Shown here piece by piece: positions 24,547 through 35,445 of a stretch of 56,674 nt of DNA (position 1 is the stretch's first letter; every line of letters starts with the position of its first letter). The DNA comes from Flavobacteriaceae bacterium (lineage in GTDB: Bacteria > Bacteroidota > Bacteroidia > Flavobacteriales > Flavobacteriaceae). A program made the translations under genes and the position numbers. Where the stretch lies: positions 1-56,674 of the forward strand of contig JAURMQ010000115.1 in assembly GCA_030830625.1 (NCBI GenBank), given 5' to 3'. The notes under the pieces were generated by a model. It worked only from the letters and a program-made list of their open reading frames with translations. It was not told the origin of the DNA and made no database searches.

Positions 24547-26106
24547 GTGAATAAAGAACTGATTATACGATCGAATTCCTCTGCTGTTGATTTTGCACTG
24601 CTCAAGGATGGAAAATTAATTGAGCTCAATAAAGAAGTAGACAACAACAAGTTTTCTGTAGGTGACATTTATGTTGCCAAAATCAGAAAACCTGTATCGG
24701 GTCTGAATGCCGCTTTTGTTGGCGTAGGTCATGAAAAAGATGGTTTTTTACATTATCATGATTTAGGACCAAACCTTCCTACTTTATTAAAATTTTTTAA
24801 ACAGGTAAGCTCAGGTAAAACCAAAGATTATTCATTAAAGAATTTTCGGTTCGAAAATGAAATCCCCAAAGACGGATCGATACAAGATTATCTAAAAGCC
24901 CAACAACAGATACTTGTCCAGATTGTCAAAGAACCCATTTCTACTAAGGGACCCAGAGTTAGCTCTGAGTTGTCTTTAGCGGGAAGATTCATGGTACTCA
25001 TTCCCTTTTCTGACCGTATTTCTATTTCACAGAAAATCGAAAGTAATTCGGAAAAAAATCGGTTAAAAAAACTGGTAAAAAGCATAAGACCCAAAGGTTT
25101 TGGCGTTATCATAAGAACAGTAGCCAAAGACCAAAAAGTCAAAGAGCTGGACGCCGATTTACAACAATTACTCAGTCGTTGGAAAAACTTGTGTGAGAAA
25201 TTTGTCAAGGTAGATCAATATCCTACCAACATTCTCAGTGAGATCAATCGATCTTCTTCCATTTTAAGAGATATTTTCGATAACGATTTTACTGGCATTC
25301 ATGTGGATGATCCCGAAATGCTAGTCGAGATTAAAGATTACTTAGAAACCATCGCCCCAGACAAAGTATCTATCGTCAAGTATTTCAATAATAAAACCGC
25401 ACCCATTTTCGATCATTTTGGAGTCGAAAGACAAATCAAAACCGCATTTGGCACAACCGTTTCCATGCAAAAAGGAGCGTATTTGGTCATCGAACACACC
25501 GAAGCCCTACATGTGATAGATGTCAACAGCGGAAATCGATCCAACAAGGCCAAGTCTCAAGAACAAACTGCCTTAGAGGTCAACTTGATTGCCGCCAGCG
25601 AAATTGCCCGTCAATTGAGGTTAAGAGACATGGGAGGTATTATTGTAGTGGATTTCATCGATCTCAATTCCAACGAAAATCGAAAAAAATTATTTGAACA
25701 TCTCCGTAAAGAGATGGAAAGTGACAGAACCAAACACAAAATTCTGCCACCTTCTCGATTTGGACTAATCCAAATCACACGTCAACGGGTTCGCCCCGAG
25801 ATGAATATTAAAACCCATGAACCCAATCCCAACAAAAATGGCGAGGTTGAGGCACCCATTGTTTTAATAGACAAAATCAACGCAGAGCTTGACAAAATTG
25901 TCGAGCAAAGGCAAAACAAAAAGAAAAAGTTGCATTTGCACCTTCATCCTTTTATTGCTGCCTATTTAACCAGCGGTTTCCCCTCCATCCGGATGAGCTG
26001 GTATTTTAAACACAAAAAGTGGGTGCAAATTGTACCCCGTGATGCTTACCTGTATTTGGAGTTTCGTTTTTTGGATAAAAACAGAAAATTACTCCGTACT
26101 AAATAA
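24547..26106 (+). CDS. rng: Rne/Rng-family ribonuclease (RNase G-like)
   Basis: This endoribonuclease for mRNA decay and rRNA processing has 519 residues, the RNase G-like catalytic region without a long scaffold tail. It starts with GTG (MNKELIIRS). An S1 domain lies at about residues 37-125, split by a small insertion. The catalytic acidic residues occur in ALHVIDVNSGN and IIVVDFIDLNSNENR. At the place of the Cys-Pro-x-Cys zinc-link of RNase E/G (after RQRVRP) the sequence reads HEPNPNKNGE (from residue 424), so the zinc-binding cysteines are missing. The leader has three hairpins, and a terminator follows at 26109-26141. Confidence 0.94.
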   Translation: MNKELIIRSNSSAVDFALLKDGKLIELNKEVDNNKFSVGDIYVAKIRKPVSGLNAAFVGVGHEKDGFLHYHDLGPNLPTLLKFFKQVSSGKTKDYSLKNFRFENEIPKDGSIQDYLKAQQQILVQIVKEPISTKGPRVSSELSLAGRFMVLIPFSDRISISQKIESNSEKNRLKKLVKSIRPKGFGVIIRTVAKDQKVKELDADLQQLLSRWKNLCEKFVKVDQYPTNILSEINRSSSILRDIFDNDFTGIHVDDPEMLVEIKDYLETIAPDKVSIVKYFNNKTAPIFDHFGVERQIKTAFGTTVSMQKGAYLVIEHTEALHVIDVNSGNRSNKAKSQEQTALEVNLIAASEIARQLRLRDMGGIIVVDFIDLNSNENRKKLFEHLRKEMESDRTKHKILPPSRFGLIQITRQRVRPEMNIKTHEPNPNKNGEVEAPIVLIDKINAELDKIVEQRQNKKKKLHLHLHPFIAAYLTSGFPSIRMSWYFKHKKWVQIVPRDAYLYLEFRFLDKNRKLLRTK

Positions 26107-26108
26107 TT

Positions 26109-26141
26109 AAAAAACCGCCTTGGTTTCAGGGCGGTTTTTTT
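26109..26141 (+). terminator. rho-independent terminator after rng
   Basis: AAAAAACCGCC (26109-26119) pairs with GGCGGTTTTTT (26130-26140) over a 10-base loop, ending in a run of seven T. It begins 3 bases after the rng stop. Confidence 0.85.
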
Positions 26142-26261
26142 CTTGTACTGCACCTCCTTTGGTGAGGTACCCTCCTTATGGAATCGGGCTATTGAATAAG
26201 CGTATAGATTTTTATCAAGAAAGCGCATCGCTTAATCCTTTAAAACTTATTAATTTTGGTT

Positions 26262-26741
26262 ATGCCAGAAGAAGTACTTCATTTGAAGGAAATCCAAAAA
26301 AAAATGGAACACTACTGCGCCTATCAAGAGCGCTGTCATCAAGAAGTCGTGCAAAAACTCAAAGGGCTTGGCGTTTATGGTCTTTCCGTTGACCGTATTG
26401 TTTCTCATTTAATCGAACAGAATTATCTTAACGAAACGCGTTTTGCAGAGCAATTTGTTCGTGGAAAATTTAACCTCAAAAAATGGGGGAAAAATCGATT
26501 GTTCAGAGAGCTCAAACAACGCAATATTTCTGAATGGAATATCAAAAATGCCATGAAACCCATTTCGGAAAACGACTATAGGGAATGCGCTCAGGCGCTT
26601 GCCGAAAAGTTTTGGACGGCCCACAAAAGTAAATCCTTATCCCTTCAAAAGAAAAAAGTGTGGGATGCAATGCAATATCGGGGATGGGAGACAGAACTGA
26701 TTATGAAAAATATACTACGGCTTGAACATCAAAAAGAATAA
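26262..26741 (+). CDS. recX: regulatory protein RecX
   Basis: RecX binds and inhibits RecA filaments. The 159-residue protein shows the three-helix repeat pattern, with YLNETRFAEQFVRGKFNLKKWGKNRLFRELK as the best match (residues about 56-86). The ATG at 26262 (MPEEVLHLKE) is preferred; the frame also allows TTG 26256. The gene stands alone behind the rng terminator and its last 13 bases overlap the end of a TonB receptor gene on the other strand. Confidence 0.92.
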   Translation: MPEEVLHLKEIQKKMEHYCAYQERCHQEVVQKLKGLGVYGLSVDRIVSHLIEQNYLNETRFAEQFVRGKFNLKKWGKNRLFRELKQRNISEWNIKNAMKPISENDYRECAQALAEKFWTAHKSKSLSLQKKKVWDAMQYRGWETELIMKNILRLEHQKE

Positions 26742-28561
26742 CGCAAGCCCAAAAGTCCATTTCCTTTGGGCATTGGAACCAAATTGGATTCCCAGTATTC
26801 TGTATTAAAAATGTTATTTAAATACAGACTCATTTCAAAAGATTTGAACATCCAACGGGCAGATACATCAGCCACACTATAGGCATCCCCCGAGGTTCTT
26901 TCAACGTATTTATAGACAAAATGGGCGCTTACTTTTTGTGAAAAGGGCAAACTATAACTCCCCACAAAATGATGCTTTAAATCGTTGTTAATGGAATAGC
27001 GCGTGAAATTGTAACCGCTGTCTTGAAGATTGTTTTCCAAATAGGAATAGTTGATTTTAAATTGATGGTTAAGAGAATTGATTGGAATGAGATGGATGAG
27101 CTCCAAATCGATCCCATGGGTATTCACTTGTTGTATGTTTTCTGCTTTGAATGGAGTCGCATTGTCATCGCTATTTTTAACAAAGTCAATAAGATTTTCG
27201 GCCTTCCTGCTAAAAAAGGCTAAAGAAGCCGTGACTGTAGCATTAGAATAACGTATCCCTATTTCATTGGAAATGGCCTCCTCAGGAATCAGGCCCGAAT
27301 TGCCCAGGGTGGTACTGTCGGAATAGTATAAATCTGTAAAGGTGGGAATACGAAAGGTCCTACCCGTATTGGCATAGATTCTCACCCCTGGCTTGAGTTG
27401 CCACCCGAGGTCAATTCCAGGAAAGCTGTGCGATCCAAAGTCGGAAAAATAGTTGGCTACTATCCCTGGAGTGAGATCAACGCTATTGTTGAACAGATAA
27501 AAACGGTGTTCAAAAAAGAAGTTCATCATGGTCCTACTGCGGTTGCCGAGATTGTTGCTCCGAATGCCTACGCGAGAAAAGTCCACCCCAAAGCCTGTCA
27601 ACCCCAAACTTGAAGCTGCAGAGACATCCAAAGCAGCACCCACTTTATTGGTTACATGCAAATTACGGTATATGTCTGGTCTGTTTCGTATGTATTCATA
27701 CATGTCCTGACCTCTTCGCCAATAGACTTTGGGTTTATAAATCCAAGTCCCCACAGTACGTCTTTGTGACAATGAAAACAAGCTGGCTTGAGTTGCTTCA
27801 TATTGATCTACTGCCGAAGGGGTGGCATAAAAACCATTGGCTCCAAATTTTCGTGACGAATGACTGGCGATCAGATCGACAGGCGTTTTATGACGATTTA
27901 AGCTTGATTTTATAAAATAGTGGGTATGGTCGTAATCCGTATTATAACGGTAGCCATCTGAAGTGTATTTGGACACCAACCCAAGGACAGCAGTTTTTTC
28001 GGAGGTATTTCCTACAAAAATAGAGCCATTGGTCTGATCGTAATTGCCCTTTTGCAGGTCTAAAGTCAAGGTTTTAGGGGTTTCTTTTTTGGTTACTATA
28101 TTAATAGCACCGGTAAAAGCATTTTGACCATAAGCTCTGGCTGCAGGACCTTTGATGATTTCGATGCGTTCCACCATTTGTGGAGGGGGTAGGAAATTGA
28201 GCGTATGATGTCCGGTTTGACCGTCGTCTAATTTAATCCCATCGATGAGCAACAGGGTTTGGTCGAAAGTACCTCCTCGAATGTTGAGATCCGCCTGGGC
28301 AGCTCCTGCTCCTCTTCTTTTGATATCCACTCCCCCTACTTGCTGGAGTAGATCGACCAAATGAGTAACTCCACTTTGTCGAATCTGTTGTGCCGTAACT
28401 ATTTGAACGGTTTTAGAGTTCTGTGTATAAAGGGTTTCAATCCGATCGGATGAAAGGATTACTTCATTCAACTTTTGAGTAGAGAGTGTATCGATTTGAG
28501 CATTGAGATGACCGATCAAAAAAACAAAAGATAACCGCCTTAACAATTGATTTTTTTTCAT
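26729..28561 (-). CDS. TonB-dependent receptor, BtuB/siderophore-type
   Basis: This outer-membrane active-uptake channel has a signal peptide ending near LNAQ, then a plug domain at about residues 40-155, with IRQSGVTHLVDLLQQVGGVDI, LNIRGGTFDQTLLLIDGI and IEIIKGPAARAYG, and a beta-barrel ending in the terminal aromatic residue (GLLGLRYSF). At 610 residues it is the short type without the carboxypeptidase-like N-terminal domain of SusC proteins. No SusD, B12 riboswitch or siderophore genes are adjacent, so the ligand (cobalamin, iron chelate or other) is open. Transcription from the atpDC direction is possible because only 24 bases separate it from atpC. Confidence 0.92.
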   Translation of the reverse strand: MKKNQLLRRLSFVFLIGHLNAQIDTLSTQKLNEVILSSDRIETLYTQNSKTVQIVTAQQIRQSGVTHLVDLLQQVGGVDIKRRGAGAAQADLNIRGGTFDQTLLLIDGIKLDDGQTGHHTLNFLPPPQMVERIEIIKGPAARAYGQNAFTGAINIVTKKETPKTLTLDLQKGNYDQTNGSIFVGNTSEKTAVLGLVSKYTSDGYRYNTDYDHTHYFIKSSLNRHKTPVDLIASHSSRKFGANGFYATPSAVDQYEATQASLFSLSQRRTVGTWIYKPKVYWRRGQDMYEYIRNRPDIYRNLHVTNKVGAALDVSAASSLGLTGFGVDFSRVGIRSNNLGNRSRTMMNFFFEHRFYLFNNSVDLTPGIVANYFSDFGSHSFPGIDLGWQLKPGVRIYANTGRTFRIPTFTDLYYSDSTTLGNSGLIPEEAISNEIGIRYSNATVTASLAFFSRKAENLIDFVKNSDDNATPFKAENIQQVNTHGIDLELIHLIPINSLNHQFKINYSYLENNLQDSGYNFTRYSINNDLKHHFVGSYSLPFSQKVSAHFVYKYVERTSGDAYSVADVSARWMFKSFEMSLYLNNIFNTEYWESNLVPMPKGNGLLGLRYSF

Positions 28562-28585
28562 ACCAATACGAATGGATCTGAAAAT

Positions 28586-28863
28586 TTAATCTGCAAGCAG
28601 AATCAATTTGTTGTTTCTCATTTCGACGGTTCCAGAACTGATTTCAAAAAGGGTCGTGTTGGCGTCTTGTCTTTTGAACTTATTCTCCACGGTTTTGTCT
28701 AAGTCCATTTTTCCTGAAATGGTGACCGTTCCCTCTTTGAGTGTAGAAACAATAGGGGCATGATTGTTGAGCATCTGGAACGATCCTGTAGTTCCTGGGA
28801 CGGTTACGGAATCGACTTCACCACTAAACAAGGTGGCTTCGGGGGAAACAATTTCTAAATGCA

Positions 28864-28864
<1 letters not shown>
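28586..28864 (-). CDS. atpC: ATP synthase F1 epsilon subunit, short form
   Basis: The 92-residue subunit consists of the N-terminal beta-sandwich only (MHLEIVSPEATLFSGEVDSV; GSFQMLNNHAPIVSTLKEG). The usual C-terminal two-helix domain of about 45 residues, which can inhibit ATP hydrolysis in other bacteria, is missing. Short epsilon chains are found in Bacteroidota, so this is probably not a truncation. It overlaps the atpD stop by one base. Confidence 0.95.
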
Positions 28865-30378
<1,514 letters not shown>

Positions 30379-30471
30379 CTAAATTTTTTGTTAAAAGAAA
30401 CCGATATAAGGTGATAAATTCAGATGCAAATATAGGGGAATATCTAAAAGTTTATGTGCTGTTAGGGCAAA

Positions 30472-30497
30472 AAAAAGAGCCCGATTGGGCTCTTTTT
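30472..30497 (-). terminator. bidirectional-looking terminator between TonB receptor and atpD
   Basis: AAAAAGAGCCC (30472-30482) and GGGCTCTTTTT (30487-30497) form an 11-bp perfect stem with a 4-base loop. Because the arms start with A-run and end with T-run it can work on both strands; it lies just after the stop of the minus-strand receptor gene at 30520, whose transcript it should end before atpD. Confidence 0.8.
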
Positions 30498-30519
30498 ATA
30501 AATTAATATGGGGTATAAA

Positions 30520-33468
30520 TTAGAAATCAAAACTAACTGAAGTATAGTATAGACTGCCTATCCTACCTCCACCAAGTACACTCTGATATTCTTTACCTCC
30601 CAAGTTATTTCCTCCAACTTTAACAATCGCTTTTAATGAAGGTATCTGATAAGAGACTTGAGCGTCAATTACGGTTCTGGCATCAATCATACCATCCACA
30701 AACGAAGCTTCGTAATAGTACTCTGAAGTGTATCTGGAAGACAAGTTGAAAGACAACTTGTCAAAGTTACCCAATAATCCAGCTTTTAAGTTGTGCTCTG
30801 GAGTATTGAAGCCTGCCTCAAAACTTGATCCAGGTTTTGGGGTAAAATCAAGTTTATTATAATCGTAAACTAAGTTGAATATGAATTTTTTTGATAAAGC
30901 TTTAATCATTTCGGCACTCAATCCATAGGTCTTTAGCTCCTCATTTGAATTTGAATCGACTTGATAGATGGCAAAATTTCCTGTGCTTCTGTAGTTCGCA
31001 AGAGTGACACCGGGGTAGAAAGCAGGAACATAAACATCGGTAGAACCAATCTTGTCGCTGTAGTCGCTGTAATAGGCAGAAATATCGAAGGTAAACCCAG
31101 GTTTTTTAAATCTATATCCAAGGTCGATAGAGGTAATTTTTTCTGCTTTTACGTGTTTTAAATTCGACGCACTGCCATTCTCATTGTAGGAGTTGTTGAA
31201 TACAAAATCACCTGTAAACTGAAAAGGACTACCGTTATCCAAAACTACTACGCCATTATATCTGCTTATGTTATCAGGCGAAGATCCTAATAGGGTTACG
31301 TCTCCAGCAAATAGACCAATGTACTGATCTTGGTTGGTTGGGTTTCTAAATCCTGTTTGGTAGGAAATTCTGAAGTTTTGATTTTCATTAATATGAATTA
31401 ATGCTGCAAGCCTCGGAGTGTAATTTGCATCGAAAAACTCGTGTTTATCAACTCTAATTGATCCCGTCAGACTGACTTTGTCGTTCAAGACGTTAGTGAC
31501 CCCTTGAACATAAGCACCTGTTTCTGAATACTCTATAGGACCATTTACATCTGAGTAGATTGTCCCTTGTGAATTCAATCTTGTTTTTCTCATTGATCCC
31601 CCCACCAAAAAGTCAACATTTTTGGTTAAACCGGATAAGTCATAGTTTAATTCGTAGTTGTAGGTTTCCGTATCATCAAAAATACCTGCTCCTCCTCCTG
31701 TAGCTTGAACAACAGGGAGGTTTTTTGACGTAACTTTATTAAGCTCTTCTTCAAAAGCAGCAGTTCCTGGCTGAATCATCCCTTGATTGGCTGCTTGTCT
31801 GGCCAAGTTATGTAATGCTCCAGTTCCTCCTGGAAGCAACTGATTTATTGAAGTTCCACCCGTCATGATATGACCTCCTATTTCCCCAACCAAAGATCGA
31901 ATTCCATTAAATGCAAGCAATTGATCCATAGGGTTTCCTGGGTTTGGGGTGTAGTAGCCTTTCGCGGCAGCCAATGCTCCCATATAAGCGAGATTATAAT
32001 TGATAAACCATCCTTGATAACCCGAGTAGGCGTTTAAACCCAAAGCACTGAGGTCTATTTTATTAGAATTGGCTGAGTTGGCAATCAATCCCGCCGCTGC
32101 GGATAACTGATAACTGTCTCCATCTTGCTCTCTGGTATAATAAGTTCTAAAATTGAGACGTCCACTGTCTATTTGCAGTTTGTGTTGCTCAATTTGGATG
32201 TTTTTCATCGAATATCTTCCGAATCCTTGAAGGGGAGAATCTCCTCTACCAATTAAAGAAGTTACACTTACTTCGGTCTTTTCGTTGGGTCTGAAATGAA
32301 TGGCAAACATTCCTTTAGAATTTTCGGCATTATTTGAAATCAAATCACGATCCTTATACCCAGTACTCATTACCGCATCAAAATAATTGGGTTGAGCAGA
32401 TGAAATCGCTCTAAACCCACCCTGAGAAACAGGATCAGATGGGGTAAGTAATCCTACAAGTCCCCAAGTGTTTGAGCTTGGGAAGTACCTTTCTCCATAT
32501 ATGTTTAAACCGTTATAATCGGGGGCAGTCTTAGAATAAGAGGGATTAACTTCCCCCCCAGCAACAGCTTGATGGGAGTAATCTGCAGGCATCCATTCTG
32601 TTCCTATTTTATGATTTAAAGAAGCCTTTATGGCCCATTTCTCTCCAAGCTTTGTTGCAAGTCGCACCCCTACATCAGTAAAAGGATTACTCCCAGCAAC
32701 ATCTTGATCGGTTACCCCAGTTCTATAATATGCACTAATTCCTTCGTGCTCAAAAGGGTTTTTACTGTTCAAAAACATTATCCCTTTGTAGGCGTCAGCT
32801 CCATAGAGTGCAGAGGAAGGGCCAGGAATTACTTCCACGCTTTGTACATCCAATTCATTGAGCCCAATCAAATTCCCCATGGCAAAACCAAATAGTGGAG
32901 ACATATTGTTCATCATGTCAACCAGGGTTACAAAACCTTCATTGTAAACCGTGGCAAAACCTCTGGTCACAACTTGATTTAAAAACAGCCCTCCTTGTTG
33001 AAGCTGAATTCCTTTAATGTTTTCTAAGCCATTAAAAAAATCGGCTGAAGGGGTTTGCTGAATTTGCAGTGCACTGTATTTTTCGACAGTAATTGGGGAT
33101 TCAAAAATTCGTTGAGCAAACCTTGATGATGCTACTACGATCTCATCGAGAGAGTCACTCCCTGGAGCCAAAGAAATATTCAATGCAGCTGCTGCTGAGG
33201 ATACCTCTATCGATTTGGTTCCAAATCCCAAATAGCTTACTTCTAATGTAAGGGGAAGCTCTTGTTCGGTGGTGATGGAAAAATTTCCATCAAAATCAGC
33301 GGAGACTCCTGTGTAAGTACCTTTAACAACAATATTTACTCCAGGAAGCGGCTGGTTGGTTTCTTCATCGACTACCGATCCTGTAATCGTAGTCTGAGCA
33401 TAAATAACATTCAACAAGAGCACAGCACTTATGAAAGTTATCCTTTTAAATAACGTTTTTGTTTTCAT
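30520..33468 (-). CDS. TonB-dependent receptor with N-terminal carboxypeptidase-like domain
   Basis: This large outer-membrane receptor has 982 residues. The signal peptide ends near IYAQ, then comes a CarbopepD-reg-like beta domain (GSVVDEETNQPLPGVNIVVK, about 28-105), a plug domain (DEIVVASSRFAQRIFESP; VEVIPGPSSALYGADAYKG) and a long barrel ending in VSFDF. It has the SusC-type front domain but no SusD gene beside it, and the plug looks like the classical kind, so it is not a standard polysaccharide-utilisation pair. Ligand unknown. It has its own 5' region of about 90 bases and is followed by a terminator. Confidence 0.92.
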   Translation of the reverse strand: MKTKTLFKRITFISAVLLLNVIYAQTTITGSVVDEETNQPLPGVNIVVKGTYTGVSADFDGNFSITTEQELPLTLEVSYLGFGTKSIEVSSAAAALNISLAPGSDSLDEIVVASSRFAQRIFESPITVEKYSALQIQQTPSADFFNGLENIKGIQLQQGGLFLNQVVTRGFATVYNEGFVTLVDMMNNMSPLFGFAMGNLIGLNELDVQSVEVIPGPSSALYGADAYKGIMFLNSKNPFEHEGISAYYRTGVTDQDVAGSNPFTDVGVRLATKLGEKWAIKASLNHKIGTEWMPADYSHQAVAGGEVNPSYSKTAPDYNGLNIYGERYFPSSNTWGLVGLLTPSDPVSQGGFRAISSAQPNYFDAVMSTGYKDRDLISNNAENSKGMFAIHFRPNEKTEVSVTSLIGRGDSPLQGFGRYSMKNIQIEQHKLQIDSGRLNFRTYYTREQDGDSYQLSAAAGLIANSANSNKIDLSALGLNAYSGYQGWFINYNLAYMGALAAAKGYYTPNPGNPMDQLLAFNGIRSLVGEIGGHIMTGGTSINQLLPGGTGALHNLARQAANQGMIQPGTAAFEEELNKVTSKNLPVVQATGGGAGIFDDTETYNYELNYDLSGLTKNVDFLVGGSMRKTRLNSQGTIYSDVNGPIEYSETGAYVQGVTNVLNDKVSLTGSIRVDKHEFFDANYTPRLAALIHINENQNFRISYQTGFRNPTNQDQYIGLFAGDVTLLGSSPDNISRYNGVVVLDNGSPFQFTGDFVFNNSYNENGSASNLKHVKAEKITSIDLGYRFKKPGFTFDISAYYSDYSDKIGSTDVYVPAFYPGVTLANYRSTGNFAIYQVDSNSNEELKTYGLSAEMIKALSKKFIFNLVYDYNKLDFTPKPGSSFEAGFNTPEHNLKAGLLGNFDKLSFNLSSRYTSEYYYEASFVDGMIDARTVIDAQVSYQIPSLKAIVKVGGNNLGGKEYQSVLGGGRIGSLYYTSVSFDF

Positions 33469-33560
33469 TAGTTATATAAATTTAAAGTATGAGTTTCTCG
33501 GCGTTGTCTTGGCATTTTGATCAACACAAATTGCTCTTTGTTTAGTTTGGAGTAAATATA

Positions 33561-35237
33561 CTACTTTTCGAATAAAACAGAACGATGGTCTTCATGCCAA
33601 GCTTTATACTTTGAAGAGTACATTTTCTCTACATTTCCCCTTTTAATCTTTAAAGTGGGGCCCAGAATTTTGTTTTGTTCTGTCCAAGGATCTTTTACGA
33701 TCACCAAAGTGGATATTTTTTTATAATTCTCCAGATCCAGATTGATCTCCTTCAGTTTTTGAGTCAACAATTCTATAAGTTCATGCTCAGGGAGGGCTTT
33801 TCCAATTTCCGATAGTTGAGCCAAGGCTATAGGCTGAGGCAAACCCAGACCTGTAACACAGACTTCTTCCAAAGGCTTGATGGTTCCAAAGAGATTTTCT
33901 AAGGTCAACGGTTCGATGAATTTCCCCTTGGAGGTTTTAAAGCTGTCGGCTACCCTGCCGGTAATATATAAATAACCGTCTTCATCCAAATGACCTTTGT
34001 CACCGGTGTGAAGCCAACCCTCAACAAGAGTTTCTTTGGTGAGTTTTTCATTTTTATAATATCCGTCCATTACAAAAGGACCTCGCATGAGGACTTCCTT
34101 TGTGTTTTGGTCTATTTTGATTTCGACTCCACATTGAGGTTTTCCAACGGAAGCGGATTTTTCAAAATCACGTCCATCTACCTGAGTACAAATGGCACAA
34201 TTTTCGGTCATACCATAACCATTGGTAATGTATATGCCTAACTTCCTAAACCACTTGATCTGAGACAGAGGAATGGGAGCCGAACCAGAAACGGTGGATC
34301 TGGCCCTTGTGAGTCCTAAATTTTTTTTCAGCTTTCTTTTAATCAAGGTCGAAACCAATGGGATTTTAAGTAATATGTCAAGTTTTTTTTGGGGCACTTT
34401 TGCCAAAATCCCCAATTGAAATTTGGTCCATATTCGGGGTGCAGCAAAAAAGACATGAGGTTGAATTTCTTTTAAGTTGGCGGCAAAAGAGCTGATGGAT
34501 TCAACAAAAGACATGGACCCGCCAAAACGCAAACACACATGCTCTACCACCACACGCTCTACAATGTGATTGAGGGGAAGGTAGGAGATAAAGTCGTTGT
34601 TTCCTGAAAAATCAATTTTTAGTGGGTTGAGCTGTTCGGTAATGATTTTTGTTTCGTCCAAAGCCAAATAAGACAGTTCAACACCTTTGGGGTTTCCTGT
34701 AGTCCCCGAAGTGAAGATGATGGTCCATAAGTCAGAAAGTTTAGGAATGTGAATCTTTTGTAAAGGTTCATGGCGGTTGAGAAAAGCAAACCATTCTTCT
34801 CCTCTATCTACAGCCGAACAAGCCTCGTAATGTGGAAATCTAACCACCGGAAGTTCCTCCGGAATATGGCTTTTTATATCATTCCACGTTTCGATTTTTC
34901 CTACAAATAAGAGGTCTACATCTCCAAAGTCCAATAAAAACTCCAACTCCTCTCCTTTCAGTGAAGGGAAAAAAGGGATGGATACATACCCTGCCATCAT
35001 AATGGCGATATCGGCAATGATCCATTCTCTACAGTTTTTTGAAATCAGGCCAATGTGTGCTTTTTCTTTTAGCCCAAGAGACTTGAGCCCAGTAGCTAAT
35101 TTTCTGGCCATTTGACCCACCTCTGCCCAGGTGTATTCTTCCCATCGATCCCCAAAGGGTTGTCTGAGAAAGGGGCGGTCGTGGAACTTCTTTTCCCACT
35201 CATAAAATTTGAAATCAAACGATTGGCTATTACTCAT
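33561..35237 (-). CDS. long-chain fatty acid-CoA ligase (AMP-binding)
   Basis: This enzyme activates fatty acids with ATP and CoA through an acyl-adenylate. The P-loop-like A3 motif is IIFTSGTTGNPKGVELSY (near residue 175), and later motifs include YITNGYGMTENCAICTQ, GWLHTGDKGHLDEDGYLYITGR and a C-terminal lysine region with KILGPTLKIKRG. At 558 residues it is a normal-sized FadD/FAA type. It is divergent from a PlsC-type acyltransferase gene; acyl-CoA made here could feed lipid remodelling, but the coupling is inference. Confidence 0.93.
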   Translation of the reverse strand: MSNSQSFDFKFYEWEKKFHDRPFLRQPFGDRWEEYTWAEVGQMARKLATGLKSLGLKEKAHIGLISKNCREWIIADIAIMMAGYVSIPFFPSLKGEELEFLLDFGDVDLLFVGKIETWNDIKSHIPEELPVVRFPHYEACSAVDRGEEWFAFLNRHEPLQKIHIPKLSDLWTIIFTSGTTGNPKGVELSYLALDETKIITEQLNPLKIDFSGNNDFISYLPLNHIVERVVVEHVCLRFGGSMSFVESISSFAANLKEIQPHVFFAAPRIWTKFQLGILAKVPQKKLDILLKIPLVSTLIKRKLKKNLGLTRARSTVSGSAPIPLSQIKWFRKLGIYITNGYGMTENCAICTQVDGRDFEKSASVGKPQCGVEIKIDQNTKEVLMRGPFVMDGYYKNEKLTKETLVEGWLHTGDKGHLDEDGYLYITGRVADSFKTSKGKFIEPLTLENLFGTIKPLEEVCVTGLGLPQPIALAQLSEIGKALPEHELIELLTQKLKEINLDLENYKKISTLVIVKDPWTEQNKILGPTLKIKRGNVEKMYSSKYKAWHEDHRSVLFEK

Positions 35238-35370
35238 TTCTCTTGTTTTTTTATTATTCTTTTGGGTACAAAAGGATCTCCCTAATTAAAATTGAAAATT
35301 TAATTGATTAATATAACCAAAAATATAATCAAATGCTATTTCCAATAGGGCCCAGAAGTTAGACTCTATT

Positions 35371-35378
35371 TATTTTTG
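35371..35378 (+). promoter_or_regulatory. candidate -7 box for the acyltransferase gene
   Basis: TATTTTTG matches TAnnTTTG and lies about 70 bases before the ATG at 35446. No convincing TTG box was found upstream. Confidence 0.35.
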
Positions 35379-35445
35379 TTAAATTGTGGTAGAAGTACGG
35401 TCACTATGAAATGTCAAATATTTGAAAAACGACGCCTTTAGCCGA

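Noticed and set aside
26729-28561. Cobalamin receptor btuB with riboswitch
   Set aside because: The protein type fits, but only 24 bases lie upstream before atpC, leaving no room for a B12 riboswitch, and no cobalamin genes are near.
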